This document shows positions 33,887 to 41,322 of a stretch of DNA of 64,000 bases, in pieces; positions within the stretch are counted from its first letter, which is position 1, and each line of letters opens with the position of its first letter. The DNA is from WHSW01 sp963705955. GTDB lineage: Bacteria > Actinomycetota > Thermoleophilia > Solirubrobacterales > 70-9. The notes under the pieces are model-generated. The model did no database searches, had not been told where the DNA came from, and worked only from the letters and a program-made list of their open reading frames with translations. Location: positions 310,001 through 374,000 of the forward strand of contig CAVPLH010000005.1 of assembly GCA_963705955.1 (NCBI GenBank), read 5' to 3'. Made by a program: the position numbers and the translations under genes.

Positions 33887-34654
33887 GTGTACCGAGGCGG
33901 GATCATCATCAAGACGCCCGAGCAGATCGAGCAGATGGCCGCCGCCGGCCAGGTCCAGGCGAGATGCCTGAGGATGCTGCGCTCGAAGGCGCGTGCCGGC
34001 CTCACGACCAAGGAGCTCGACCGGGCGGCGGAGCGTTTCATCCGATCCCATGGCGCCGACCCGTCGTTTCTCGGCTACCGCGGCTTTCCAGGCTCGATCT
34101 GCGCCTCGCCGAACGCGATGGTCGTGCACGGCATCCCGGGTCGATACGAGCTCCGACGCGGCGACATCCTCTCGATCGACGTCGGGGTGACCAAGGACGG
34201 CTGGGTCGCCGACGCGGCGATCACGGTGCCGATCGGGAGGGTGCCGCCGGAGACGACGCATCTGCTCGAGACCACGGAGGCAGCGCTGCATGCCGGCGTC
34301 GCAGAGGTGAGGCCCGGAAACCATCTCGGCGATGTCTCGCACGCCGTACAGCAGCGGGTCGAGGCCGAGGGCCTGTCGATCATCCGCTCGCTCGTCGGCC
34401 ACGGGGTCGGGCGCGACATGCACGAGGACCCTCAGGTCCCCAACTACGGCGAGCCCGGCCGGGGGCCGGAGCTCGAGCCGGGGATGGTGATCGCGATCGA
34501 GCCGATGGTCAACGCCGGCGGCCCCGAGGTTCGCCTCGGTGACGACAACTGGGCGGTCTACTCGGCCGACGACTCGCTCGCCGCCCACTTCGAGTTCACG
34601 GTCGCAGTCACCGAGGACGGCCCGCGGATCCTCACGCCCTGGCACCTCGACTGA
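33887..34654 (+). CDS. map: methionine aminopeptidase, type I
   Basis: 255 residues. Metal ligands are recognisable in DILSIDVGVTKDGWVADAA (two Asp), GHGVGRDMHEDPQ (His), AIEPMV (Glu) and HFEFTVAV (Glu), plus the substrate His in VVHGIPG. Removes the initiator Met from nascent chains. GTG start 3 bp after adk. infA, which usually follows map, is absent here. Confidence 0.97.
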   Translation: MYRGGIIIKTPEQIEQMAAAGQVQARCLRMLRSKARAGLTTKELDRAAERFIRSHGADPSFLGYRGFPGSICASPNAMVVHGIPGRYELRRGDILSIDVGVTKDGWVADAAITVPIGRVPPETTHLLETTEAALHAGVAEVRPGNHLGDVSHAVQQRVEAEGLSIIRSLVGHGVGRDMHEDPQVPNYGEPGRGPELEPGMVIAIEPMVNAGGPEVRLGDDNWAVYSADDSLAAHFEFTVAVTEDGPRILTPWHLD

Positions 34655-34670
34655 GGCCCGGACCCCGCCG

Positions 34671-35621
34671 ATGGCGATGTCTCCGGAGGCGGTTCGGGCA
34701 CACGAGGGATTCTCGAAGCCCTGGTACTACTCGCTCGAGCTGGCGCCCGGGCTCTACACGCGGGGGCACGACTTCCCGAGCGTGGCGCTGACGCGGGACC
34801 TGCTGAGCCGGGTCGACATCGAGTCGGGTGGTGCGAACGGCGCCGGGGCGCGGTGCCTCGACGTCGGGATCCAGGAGGGCCTCGTCAGCGTCCTCATGCA
34901 ACGACGCGGAGCCGCGCAGGTCGTTGCCTACGACCGTGTCACCCAGGCGGCGAAGCTGTCGCTGGTCCAGGAGGCGCTCGAGTCCGATTTCGAGTTGATC
35001 GGCGGCTTGAAGCTCGGTGACCTCCCCGCCGCGGCGCAGCGCGCCGGCCACGCCCCGTTCGACGTCGTCGTCTTCTCCGGGGTGCTCTACCACATGTTCG
35101 ACCCGATGGCGGGCCTGACGATCACCCGGGGCCTGCTCCGAAACGGGGGGATCCTCGTGCTCGAGACGGCGGGGACGTTCGACTCGAGGATGTCGATGGA
35201 TTTCAACGGCGAGGGACGGTTCGACCCGAATTCGCTCTGGTGGATCTCCGCGACCTGCCTCGATTACCTGCTGCGCTTCCTGCGCCTCGAGGTGATCGAC
35301 GTCGACTGCCTGCGCGGGCGAGGCCTCGCGCGCCGCAAGGCGCGGCGGGGACGACTCGCGGTGGCGTGTCGCGCCGTGGCGGAGCCGATCGCGGAGCCCG
35401 GGGACGAGTGGATGGCATCCGGGCACCGCAGGGACCTCGCCGAGTTTCCGAGCCTCGGCGAGGCCGATCCAACCGCCGTACCGGTGGGATATCGCGGTTC
35501 GGAGCGACGCCTGGTTCGGCGGCGCGGCGGCAGCGTCGATCTGCGGCGGTCATTCGGGCGCAACCGAACCCATCGGCCGGTCCCGGACGAGATCCGGCTC
35601 GACCTCGGGGCAACCCGGTAG
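34671..35621 (+). CDS. class I SAM-dependent methyltransferase
   Basis: 316 residues. Rossmann motif I CLDVGIQEGLVSVLMQRRGA with the acidic VAYD after the second strand, then FDVVVFSGVLYHMFDPMAGL (post-motif strand) and LVLETAG. The domain arrangement is like small-molecule or tRNA methyltransferases of the CmoB/UbiG type; the substrate is unknown. The last ~80 residues are Arg-rich. ATG at 34671, 16 bp after map. It occupies the place where infA is usually found. Confidence 0.82.
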   Translation: MAMSPEAVRAHEGFSKPWYYSLELAPGLYTRGHDFPSVALTRDLLSRVDIESGGANGAGARCLDVGIQEGLVSVLMQRRGAAQVVAYDRVTQAAKLSLVQEALESDFELIGGLKLGDLPAAAQRAGHAPFDVVVFSGVLYHMFDPMAGLTITRGLLRNGGILVLETAGTFDSRMSMDFNGEGRFDPNSLWWISATCLDYLLRFLRLEVIDVDCLRGRGLARRKARRGRLAVACRAVAEPIAEPGDEWMASGHRRDLAEFPSLGEADPTAVPVGYRGSERRLVRRRGGSVDLRRSFGRNRTHRPVPDEIRLDLGATR

Positions 35622-35655
35622 GCCGCGGCGATCGAGCGGCCGAAACGTGCGTGGT

Positions 35656-35688
35656 TGCTATATTTCACGGTCGGCCTTCGGGCCGTTT
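35656..35688 (+). promoter_or_regulatory. rpmJ-rpsMKD-rpoA promoter with UUCG hairpin at the 5' end
   Basis: TGC-TATATT (35656-35664) is an extended -10 identical to the one before fusA. Starting about 7 nt downstream is CGGCC-TTCG-GGCCG (35672-35685) followed by TTTCGTT, a tetraloop hairpin at or just after the start point. It could stabilise the 5' end or act as a weak early terminator. The leader to rpmJ is about 95 nt. Confidence 0.55.
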
Positions 35689-35768
35689 CGTTGTGCCCGC
35701 CGTCCGATTCATGGGATGGCCAGGGCCTTCTCGCAAGAAGTTGATTGGATACGACCCAGGAAGGGCCG

Positions 35769-35882
35769 ATGAAGGTACGAGCGTCCGTAAAGCCGATGTG
35801 TGAGCGTTGCCGGATCATCCGGCGGCGCGGCGTCGTGCTCGTGATCTGCTCGAACCCACGGCACAAGCAACGGCAGGGTTAG
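35769..35882 (+). CDS. rpmJ: 50S ribosomal protein L36 (zinc form)
   Basis: 37 residues, starting MKVRASVKPMCERC. Zinc ligands C11, C14, C27 and H32 (CSNPRHKQRQG). ATG at 35769 preceded by GAAGGG; stop TAG at 35880. First gene of the alpha block. Too short for most ORF callers but unmistakable. Confidence 0.96.
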   Translation: MKVRASVKPMCERCRIIRRRGVVLVICSNPRHKQRQG

Positions 35883-35888
35883 GAGCGC

Positions 35889-36272
35889 ATGGCACGGATT
35901 GCGGGAGTCAACCTCCCCTTGAACAAGCGGACGGAGATCGGGCTCACCTACGTCCACGGCGTCGGCCGCTCGACGGCGAACCAGGTGCTGCAGAAGGTCG
36001 GGATCGACCCCGATACCTACGTCAAGGATCTGACCGAGGAGGAGACGATCAAGCTCCGCGACGCGGTCGAGGAGCTCGAGGTCGAGGGTGATCTGCGGCG
36101 TGAGCGCTCGCAGAACATCAAGCGGCTCTCGGAGATCGGTTCCTACCGCGGCCTGCGCCATCGGCGCGGCCTGCCGACCCGGGGCCAGCGCACGAAGACC
36201 AACGCCCGCGGCCGCAAGGGCCCGCGGCGGATGAGCATCGCCGGCAAGAAGAAGCCGCCGGCGAAGAAGTGA
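35889..36272 (+). CDS. rpsM: 30S ribosomal protein S13
   Basis: 127 residues. MARIAGVNLPLNKRTEIGLT, GIDPDTYVKDLTEEE and the basic C-terminus RGLRHRRGLPTRGQRTKTNA are diagnostic. Forms the B1 bridges and contacts S19. ATG with AGGAG at 35881, 6 bp after rpmJ. Confidence 0.98.
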   Translation: MARIAGVNLPLNKRTEIGLTYVHGVGRSTANQVLQKVGIDPDTYVKDLTEEETIKLRDAVEELEVEGDLRRERSQNIKRLSEIGSYRGLRHRRGLPTRGQRTKTNARGRKGPRRMSIAGKKKPPAKK

Positions 36273-36283
36273 GCGTCTGACCG

Positions 36284-36682
36284 ATGCCGCAACCGAAACG
36301 AGGCAGGGGGCGCACCCGTCGCCGGGTGAAGAAGAACGTTCCCTACGGGATCGCGCACATAAAGACTTCGTTCAACAACACGATCGTCACGATCACGGAC
36401 CCCGAGGGCAACGTGGTCTGCTGGGAGTCCGCCGGCTCGGCCGGGTTCAAGGGCTCGCGCAAGTCGACCCCGTTCGCGGCACAGGTGACCGCCGACGCCG
36501 CCGCCCGCAAGGGCATGGAGCACGGCCTCGAGCGGGTCGAGGTCCACGCCAAGGGCGCCGGCTCCGGCCGCGACACCGCGATCCGCTCCCTGCAGGCCGC
36601 CGGGCTGCAGGTGACGACGGTCAAGGACGTCAGCCCCCAGGCCCACAACGGCTGCCGGCCGAAGAAGCGACGGAGGCCCTAG
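36284..36682 (+). CDS. rpsK: 30S ribosomal protein S11
   Basis: 132 residues. HIKTSFNNTIVTITDPEGNV, GFKGSRKSTPFAAQ and DVSPQAHNGCRPKKRRRP identify S11 of the platform. ATG start, 11 bp after rpsM. Confidence 0.98.
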   Translation: MPQPKRGRGRTRRRVKKNVPYGIAHIKTSFNNTIVTITDPEGNVVCWESAGSAGFKGSRKSTPFAAQVTADAAARKGMEHGLERVEVHAKGAGSGRDTAIRSLQAAGLQVTTVKDVSPQAHNGCRPKKRRRP

Positions 36683-36688
36683 AGACTG

Positions 36689-37309
36689 ATGGCGCGCGAC
36701 ACGGGACCACAGTGCAAGCAGTGCCGCCGCGAGGGGCAGAAGCTGTTTTTGAAGGGCGAGCGCTGCCTGACCGAGAAGTGCGGCGTCGAGCGCCGCTCCT
36801 ACCCGCCGGGAGAGCACGGGCGCGGCCGCGTCCGTGCCTCGGAGTACCGGAACCAGCTTCGCGAGAAGCAGAAGGCGCGGCGCTTCTACGGCGTCCTCGA
36901 GCGCCAGTTCCGCGGCTACTACGACAAGGCCTCGCGACAGGAGGGCGTCACCGGCGAGAACCTCCTGCGACTGCTCGAGTGCCGCTTCGACAACGTCTTG
37001 GTTCGGCTCGGGTTCGCCGCCTCGCGGCGCCAGGCGCGCCAGCTGGTCAACCACGGGCATTGGCTGATCAACGGCCGCCGGGTCGACATCCCGAGCTATC
37101 AAGTCCGTCCCGATGACGTGATCACGATCAAGCCCGACTCCGGCGCCACGGACGTGATCCGCCAGGCGACGGAGCTGACCGCGGCGGTACCGCCGTGGCT
37201 GCAGGCCGATCACGACGCCCTGACGGCAAAGGTGCTCCGCCTTCCGGATCGCAGTGAGATCACCGCGCCGGTCCAGGAGCAGCTGATCGTCGAGCTCTAC
37301 TCGAAGTAG
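36689..37309 (+). CDS. rpsD: 30S ribosomal protein S4 (zinc form)
   Basis: 206 residues. N-terminal zinc knuckle C9, C12, C26, C31 (QCKQCRREG ... ERCLTEKC), GVERRSYPPGEHGRGR, and the S4 RNA-binding domain (LECRFDNVLVRLGFAASRRQ). 16S assembly initiator and, in many bacteria, repressor of the alpha operon. ATG start 6 bp after rpsK. Confidence 0.98.
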   Translation: MARDTGPQCKQCRREGQKLFLKGERCLTEKCGVERRSYPPGEHGRGRVRASEYRNQLREKQKARRFYGVLERQFRGYYDKASRQEGVTGENLLRLLECRFDNVLVRLGFAASRRQARQLVNHGHWLINGRRVDIPSYQVRPDDVITIKPDSGATDVIRQATELTAAVPPWLQADHDALTAKVLRLPDRSEITAPVQEQLIVELYSK

Positions 37310-37348
37310 TAGCGCTCCCCCCGTTCTCCGACAAGCAAAGAGGAAGCA

Positions 37349-38317
37349 ATGACCACCCTGCCTGAGTTCCAGATTCCGAAGATCGCCAGCGAAGACGTCG
37401 ACGACAACCACGGGACGTTCGTCGTCGAGCCCCTCGACAAGGGCTTCGGCTACACGTTCGGGAACTCGCTTCGCCGCGTGCTGCTGTCGTCGCTCGGCGG
37501 CGCGGCGATCAAGAGCGTCCGAATCGAGGGCGTCGCGCACGAGTTCTCGACCGTCGCCGGGGTCAAGGAGGATGTCACCGACATCGTCCTCAACCTCAAG
37601 GACATCGTGATCCGGATGCACACCGACGCCGACGAGGTCGAGGCGCCGCTGGTCGCGACCGGCCCGGGAGAGGTGAGGGCGAAGGACATCGACCTGCCCG
37701 CGGGGATCGAGATCCTCAACCCGGAGGCGCCGATCGGGACGCTCGAGAAGCGGACCAAGCTCGAGATGTACCTGACGATCGGCCGTGGCCGCGGCTACTC
37801 GCCGGCGGAGGAGAACAAGACCGAGGATCAGCCGATCGGCGTGATTCCGATCGACTCGATCTTCTCGCCGATCCGCCGCGCCGCCTACGCCGTCGATTCG
37901 GCGCGTGTCGGACAGCGCACCGACTTCGACAAGCTGACGCTCGAAGTCGAGACCGATGGCTCGATCGAGCCCGGCTCGGCGCTTCGCGAGGCCGCGGAGA
38001 TCCTGATCAAGACGATGGCGATCTTCACCGACGCCGACCGGGTCGAGGAGCTGACCGCGCGCGACGCGCTGAATGGCTCCGACGACGGGCTGGTGCCCAG
38101 CGGCGCCGCCGCCGAAGGTGACGATCGGCTGATCGAGGAGCTCGAGATCGGGGTTCGTGCCTACAACTGCCTGAAGCGTGCCGGGATCCAGACGGTCGGC
38201 GATCTGGTGCAGCGCTCGGAGTCCGAGCTGAACGCGATCCCGAACTTCGGCAGGCGAAGCACCGAAGAAGTGAAGGAATCGCTCGTGCAGCTGGGGCTCT
38301 CGCTGCGGGACGAGTAG
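37349..38317 (+). CDS. rpoA: DNA-directed RNA polymerase subunit alpha
   Basis: 322 residues, full length. N-terminal dimerisation/assembly domain (DKGFGYTFGNSLRRVLLSSL), linker with a short acidic insert, and C-terminal domain (AYNCLKRAGIQTVGDLVQRS, NFGRRSTEEVKESLVQLGLS) for UP-element and activator contacts. ATG with GAGGAAG upstream, 39 bp after rpsD. Followed by heptamer array C. Confidence 0.98.
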   Translation: MTTLPEFQIPKIASEDVDDNHGTFVVEPLDKGFGYTFGNSLRRVLLSSLGGAAIKSVRIEGVAHEFSTVAGVKEDVTDIVLNLKDIVIRMHTDADEVEAPLVATGPGEVRAKDIDLPAGIEILNPEAPIGTLEKRTKLEMYLTIGRGRGYSPAEENKTEDQPIGVIPIDSIFSPIRRAAYAVDSARVGQRTDFDKLTLEVETDGSIEPGSALREAAEILIKTMAIFTDADRVEELTARDALNGSDDGLVPSGAAAEGDDRLIEELEIGVRAYNCLKRAGIQTVGDLVQRSESELNAIPNFGRRSTEEVKESLVQLGLSLRDE

Positions 38318-38327
38318 GCGGCGGGGG

Positions 38328-38373
38328 CTGGCAGCTGGCAGACTTTCTGCTGCAAGCTGCAAGCCGCAAGCTG
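38328..38373 (+). repeat. heptamer array C between rpoA and rplQ
   Basis: CTGGCAG twice (38328-38341), an 8-nt loop, then CTGCAAG, CTGCAAG, CCGCAAG and CTG (38350-38373) in the opposed sense. The 14-nt arms pair with two mismatches. The array ends 4 nt before the rplQ ATG, again replacing a ribosome binding site. Confidence 0.85.
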
Positions 38374-38377
38374 AATC

Positions 38378-38731
38378 ATGCGCCACCAGAAGCAACGAAA
38401 CAAGCTCAGCCGAGACAGCGCCCATCGCCGGGCGCTGATGCGCAACCTGTGTCGCGATCTGATCGCCCATGAGCGGATCAAGACGTCGCAGGCGAAGGCG
38501 AAGGCGGCGAAGCCAAAGATCGAGAAGCTGATCACGCTCGGCAAGCGTGGCGACCTGCACGCCCGGCGTCAGGCACTGTCGGAGCTCGGCCAGGACAAGT
38601 TCCTGGTCCACAAGCTGTTCGAGGAGGTCGCGCCGCGGTACGCGGAGCGGCCCGGCGGCTATACGCGGATCGTCAAGCTCGGACCGCGGCGGTCGGACTC
38701 GACCGAGATGGTCTTCCTCGAGCTGGTCTGA
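38378..38731 (+). CDS. rplQ: 50S ribosomal protein L17
   Basis: 117 residues. MRHQKQRNKLSRDSAHRRAL, RNLCRDLIAHERIKTSQAKA and GGYTRIVKLGPRRSDSTEMV are diagnostic. Located at the tunnel exit. ATG directly after heptamer array C, no Shine-Dalgarno. Confidence 0.98.
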   Translation: MRHQKQRNKLSRDSAHRRALMRNLCRDLIAHERIKTSQAKAKAAKPKIEKLITLGKRGDLHARRQALSELGQDKFLVHKLFEEVAPRYAERPGGYTRIVKLGPRRSDSTEMVFLELV

Positions 38732-38768
38732 GGCGGACGCGGACCGTCCGCTCGGTTGCGCCGCTCTC

Positions 38769-39536
38769 TTGCCCACCGCGCGACTCGAGATCGCCTACGA
38801 CGGAGGCCGGTTCTCCGGCTGGGCCTCGCAGCCCGGGCAGCGCAGCGTCGAGACGGCGATCGCCGACGCGCTCGAGCGGATCCTCGGCGAGCGCCCGCAG
38901 CTCACCGTCGCCGGGCGCACCGACGCCGGGGTCCACGCGACCGGGCAGGTGGCGAGCTTCGAGCACGCGGCCGAGCTTCCCGACCGGCTCGCCGAGCGCC
39001 TCACCGCGGTCCTACCCGCCGACGTCGCGATCCGGGGTGCCGGCGCGGCGCCTGACGGCTTCGACGCCCGCCGTGACGCCCGTTCACGGACCTACCGCTA
39101 CCGGGTGCTCGCGTCACCGATCCGCGACCCGTTCGAGGATGGACGCGCCCTGTGGTGGCGCCACTCGATCGCCGGCGATCTGCTCGGCCAGGCGGCCGCC
39201 GCGGTCGTCGGCCGCCACGATTTCACCGCCTTCACCCCGACCCGGACCGAGCACGTCCTCTTCGAACGTGACGTCGATCGCTGCGAGTGGAGGTCGGAGA
39301 CCGAGTCCGTGCTGGGGCTGGAGATCGAGTCGGAGGCGTTCATGCGCAACATGGTCCGTGTCCTCGTCGGCACGATGCTCGAGGTGGCGGGCGGACGTCG
39401 CTCGCTCGACGACTTCGCCTCGCTGCTCGACGGCGCTCCCCGCGAGCGGGCCGGGGAGACCGCCCCGCCGCACGGTCTCTATCTCGTCGGCGTGCGTTAC
39501 CGGGGCGAGGCCGATGCCGGCTCGCCGAACTCGTAG
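38769..39536 (+). CDS. truA: tRNA pseudouridine(38-40) synthase
   Basis: 255 residues. Catalytic Asp52 in GRTDAGVHATGQVASF; N-terminal LEIAYDGGRFSGWASQPGQR; C-terminal EAFMRNMVRVLVGTMLEV. Isomerises U38-40 in tRNA anticodon stems. TTG at 38769 gives the family N-terminus. 37 bp after rplQ, the common arrangement. The last 40 bp overlap, tail to tail, the dehydrogenase on the other strand. Confidence 0.95.
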   Translation: MPTARLEIAYDGGRFSGWASQPGQRSVETAIADALERILGERPQLTVAGRTDAGVHATGQVASFEHAAELPDRLAERLTAVLPADVAIRGAGAAPDGFDARRDARSRTYRYRVLASPIRDPFEDGRALWWRHSIAGDLLGQAAAAVVGRHDFTAFTPTRTEHVLFERDVDRCEWRSETESVLGLEIESEAFMRNMVRVLVGTMLEVAGGRRSLDDFASLLDGAPRERAGETAPPHGLYLVGVRYRGEADAGSPNS

Positions 39537-40441
39537 CTGACCCCGGTCAGCTGCTCGGAGATCTCCCAGAGGCGCCGGGCGACCTGCGCGTCGCGCGAAG
39601 CGGAGTTGGAACCGACGACGCGTGGGTGACCGCGCTGCTCGCCGGGGCCGTCCGGGCCGATGAACATGCCGCCTTCGAGGTCAGGCTCGGTGGCTGCGTA
39701 GAGGGTCGGCAGCGCCCCCATCTCGGCGCTTTGGGCGACGAGCTTGTTGGTGATCGCCATCAGCGCCGCGTCGAAGCTCGGCGGGCCCGTGGACTGCAGT
39801 TCCGTCGCCGCGTAACCCGGATGGGCGGCGAGGCTGCGGACGGTCGAGTCAGCCGCCCGGAGGCGACGATCGAGCTCGTATGCGAACAGCAGGTTGGCGA
39901 GCTTCGACTGGCCATAGGCGCGCCACCGGAAGTAGCGGCGCTCTCCCTGCAGGTTGTCGAAGTTGATCCTGCCCATCCGGTGCGCTGTGCTCGAGAGGGT
40001 CACTACGCGCGCGTCCTCGTGCCCCTCCATCGAGCCGAGCAGGAGGCCGGTGAGGGCGAAGTGGCCGAGATGGTTGGTCGCCAGCTGGAGCTCGTAGCCG
40101 TCGGCGCTCTGTCGCCGCGGCGTCCCCATCACGCCCGCGTTGTTGACCAGGAGGTCGACCCGGTCGGAGCGCTCGCCGAGCCGGGCGGCGAAGGCGCGTA
40201 CCGAGTCGAGGCTCGAGAGATCGAGCGCGGCGACCTCGGCGCCCGCGTCCGGGACCTGCGCGTCGATCGCGTCGAGCGCCTTCTCGCCGCGCTCGGGGTT
40301 GCGGCAGGCGAGGATCACCCGGGCGCCGTGGCGCGCGAGCTCGAGCGCGGTGACCAGCCCAAGGCCGCTGTTCGCCCCGGTGACGACAGCCGTGCGCCCG
40401 GCCTGATCGACGATCCGATCGGCGGTCCACTTGGCGGCCAT
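39497..40441 (-). CDS. short-chain dehydrogenase/reductase
   Basis: 314 residues. Cofactor motif TGANSGLG (residues 21-28), NNAG (100-103), catalytic Ser about 150, Tyr176 and Lys180 (YGQSK). Resembles retinol dehydrogenase/WW-domain oxidoreductase-like SDRs that probably use NADP; the substrate is unknown. ATG at 40441 with TAGGTT 10 nt upstream. Divergent from surE. Confidence 0.93.
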   Translation of the reverse strand: MAAKWTADRIVDQAGRTAVVTGANSGLGLVTALELARHGARVILACRNPERGEKALDAIDAQVPDAGAEVAALDLSSLDSVRAFAARLGERSDRVDLLVNNAGVMGTPRRQSADGYELQLATNHLGHFALTGLLLGSMEGHEDARVVTLSSTAHRMGRINFDNLQGERRYFRWRAYGQSKLANLLFAYELDRRLRAADSTVRSLAAHPGYAATELQSTGPPSFDAALMAITNKLVAQSAEMGALPTLYAATEPDLEGGMFIGPDGPGEQRGHPRVVGSNSASRDAQVARRLWEISEQLTGVSYEFGEPASASPR

Positions 40442-40509
40442 CGCACCAGGGAACCTACAGCCGCGTCCGTAGAATCGGCCCCCGGCCGACCTGATCTTCG
40501 GCTTGCCAG

Positions 40510-41322
40510 ATGATCGTCCTGCTGACCAACGACGACGGAATCGGCGCGCGGGGACTGCACGCCCTGCGTCGCGAGCTCGAGCGGATCGAGGGGGTCGACG
40601 TACGCGTGGTCGCGCCGCACACGAACCGCAGCGGCACCGCGCGCAGCATCACCACGAGGTCGCCGATCTGGGTCGAGGAGGTCGAGTTCGACGACGGCAC
40701 GGTCGGCTTCGCGACCGAGGGCACCCCGGTCGACTGCGTGCGCTTCGCCGACCTCGGGCTGCTCGGCGAGCGTCCCGACCTGATCGTCTCGGGGATCAAC
40801 CACGGCTCCAACCTCGGCGACGACGTCACCTACTCGGGCACCGTGGCGGCGGCGTTCGAGGGGCTGGTGCTCGGGTTGCCCGCCGTCGCCGTCTCCCAGC
40901 AGGCGGGCGTCGGTGGCATGGGCTACGCCGGCCGCGAGTTCGACTTCGCGGCGTCGGCCGCGATCGGCCGCGAGGTCGTCCGCAAGCTGATCTCCGAGCC
41001 GATGCCGGCGGGGACGCTGGTCAACGTCAACTGCCCCGCGGGCGAGGTCCGCGGGATCGAGCTGACGCGGCTCGGCAAGCGGCTCTACAACGACGAGCTG
41101 AAGCTGGTCGAAGAGGACGGCTCGGGACGGAGGCGCTACGAGATCTATGGCTTCGAGCCGTCGTTCGAGGACGAGGGCGGCACCGATCTCGCCGCGGTCG
41201 CCCGCGGCCGGGTCGCGATCACCCCGATCCACTTCGACCTCACCGACCACGGCGAGCTCGAGCGGCTCGGGTCGTGGGACCTCGAGGCGCTCGCCGCCCG
41301 CGTCGAGCCGCTCGCAAGCTGA
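40510..41322 (+). CDS. surE: 5'/3'-nucleotidase SurE
   Basis: 270 residues. Metal-binding D8, D9 (LTNDDGIGARG), S41 (HTNRSGTA) and N97 (SGINHGSNLGDDVTYSGTVA). Dephosphorylates nucleoside monophosphates and possibly polyphosphate. ATG at 40510; a TAGAAT hexamer about 35 bp upstream may be its -10. The stop overlaps the ligA ATG (TGATG). Confidence 0.95.
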   Translation: MIVLLTNDDGIGARGLHALRRELERIEGVDVRVVAPHTNRSGTARSITTRSPIWVEEVEFDDGTVGFATEGTPVDCVRFADLGLLGERPDLIVSGINHGSNLGDDVTYSGTVAAAFEGLVLGLPAVAVSQQAGVGGMGYAGREFDFAASAAIGREVVRKLISEPMPAGTLVNVNCPAGEVRGIELTRLGKRLYNDELKLVEEDGSGRRRYEIYGFEPSFEDEGGTDLAAVARGRVAITPIHFDLTDHGELERLGSWDLEALAARVEPLAS

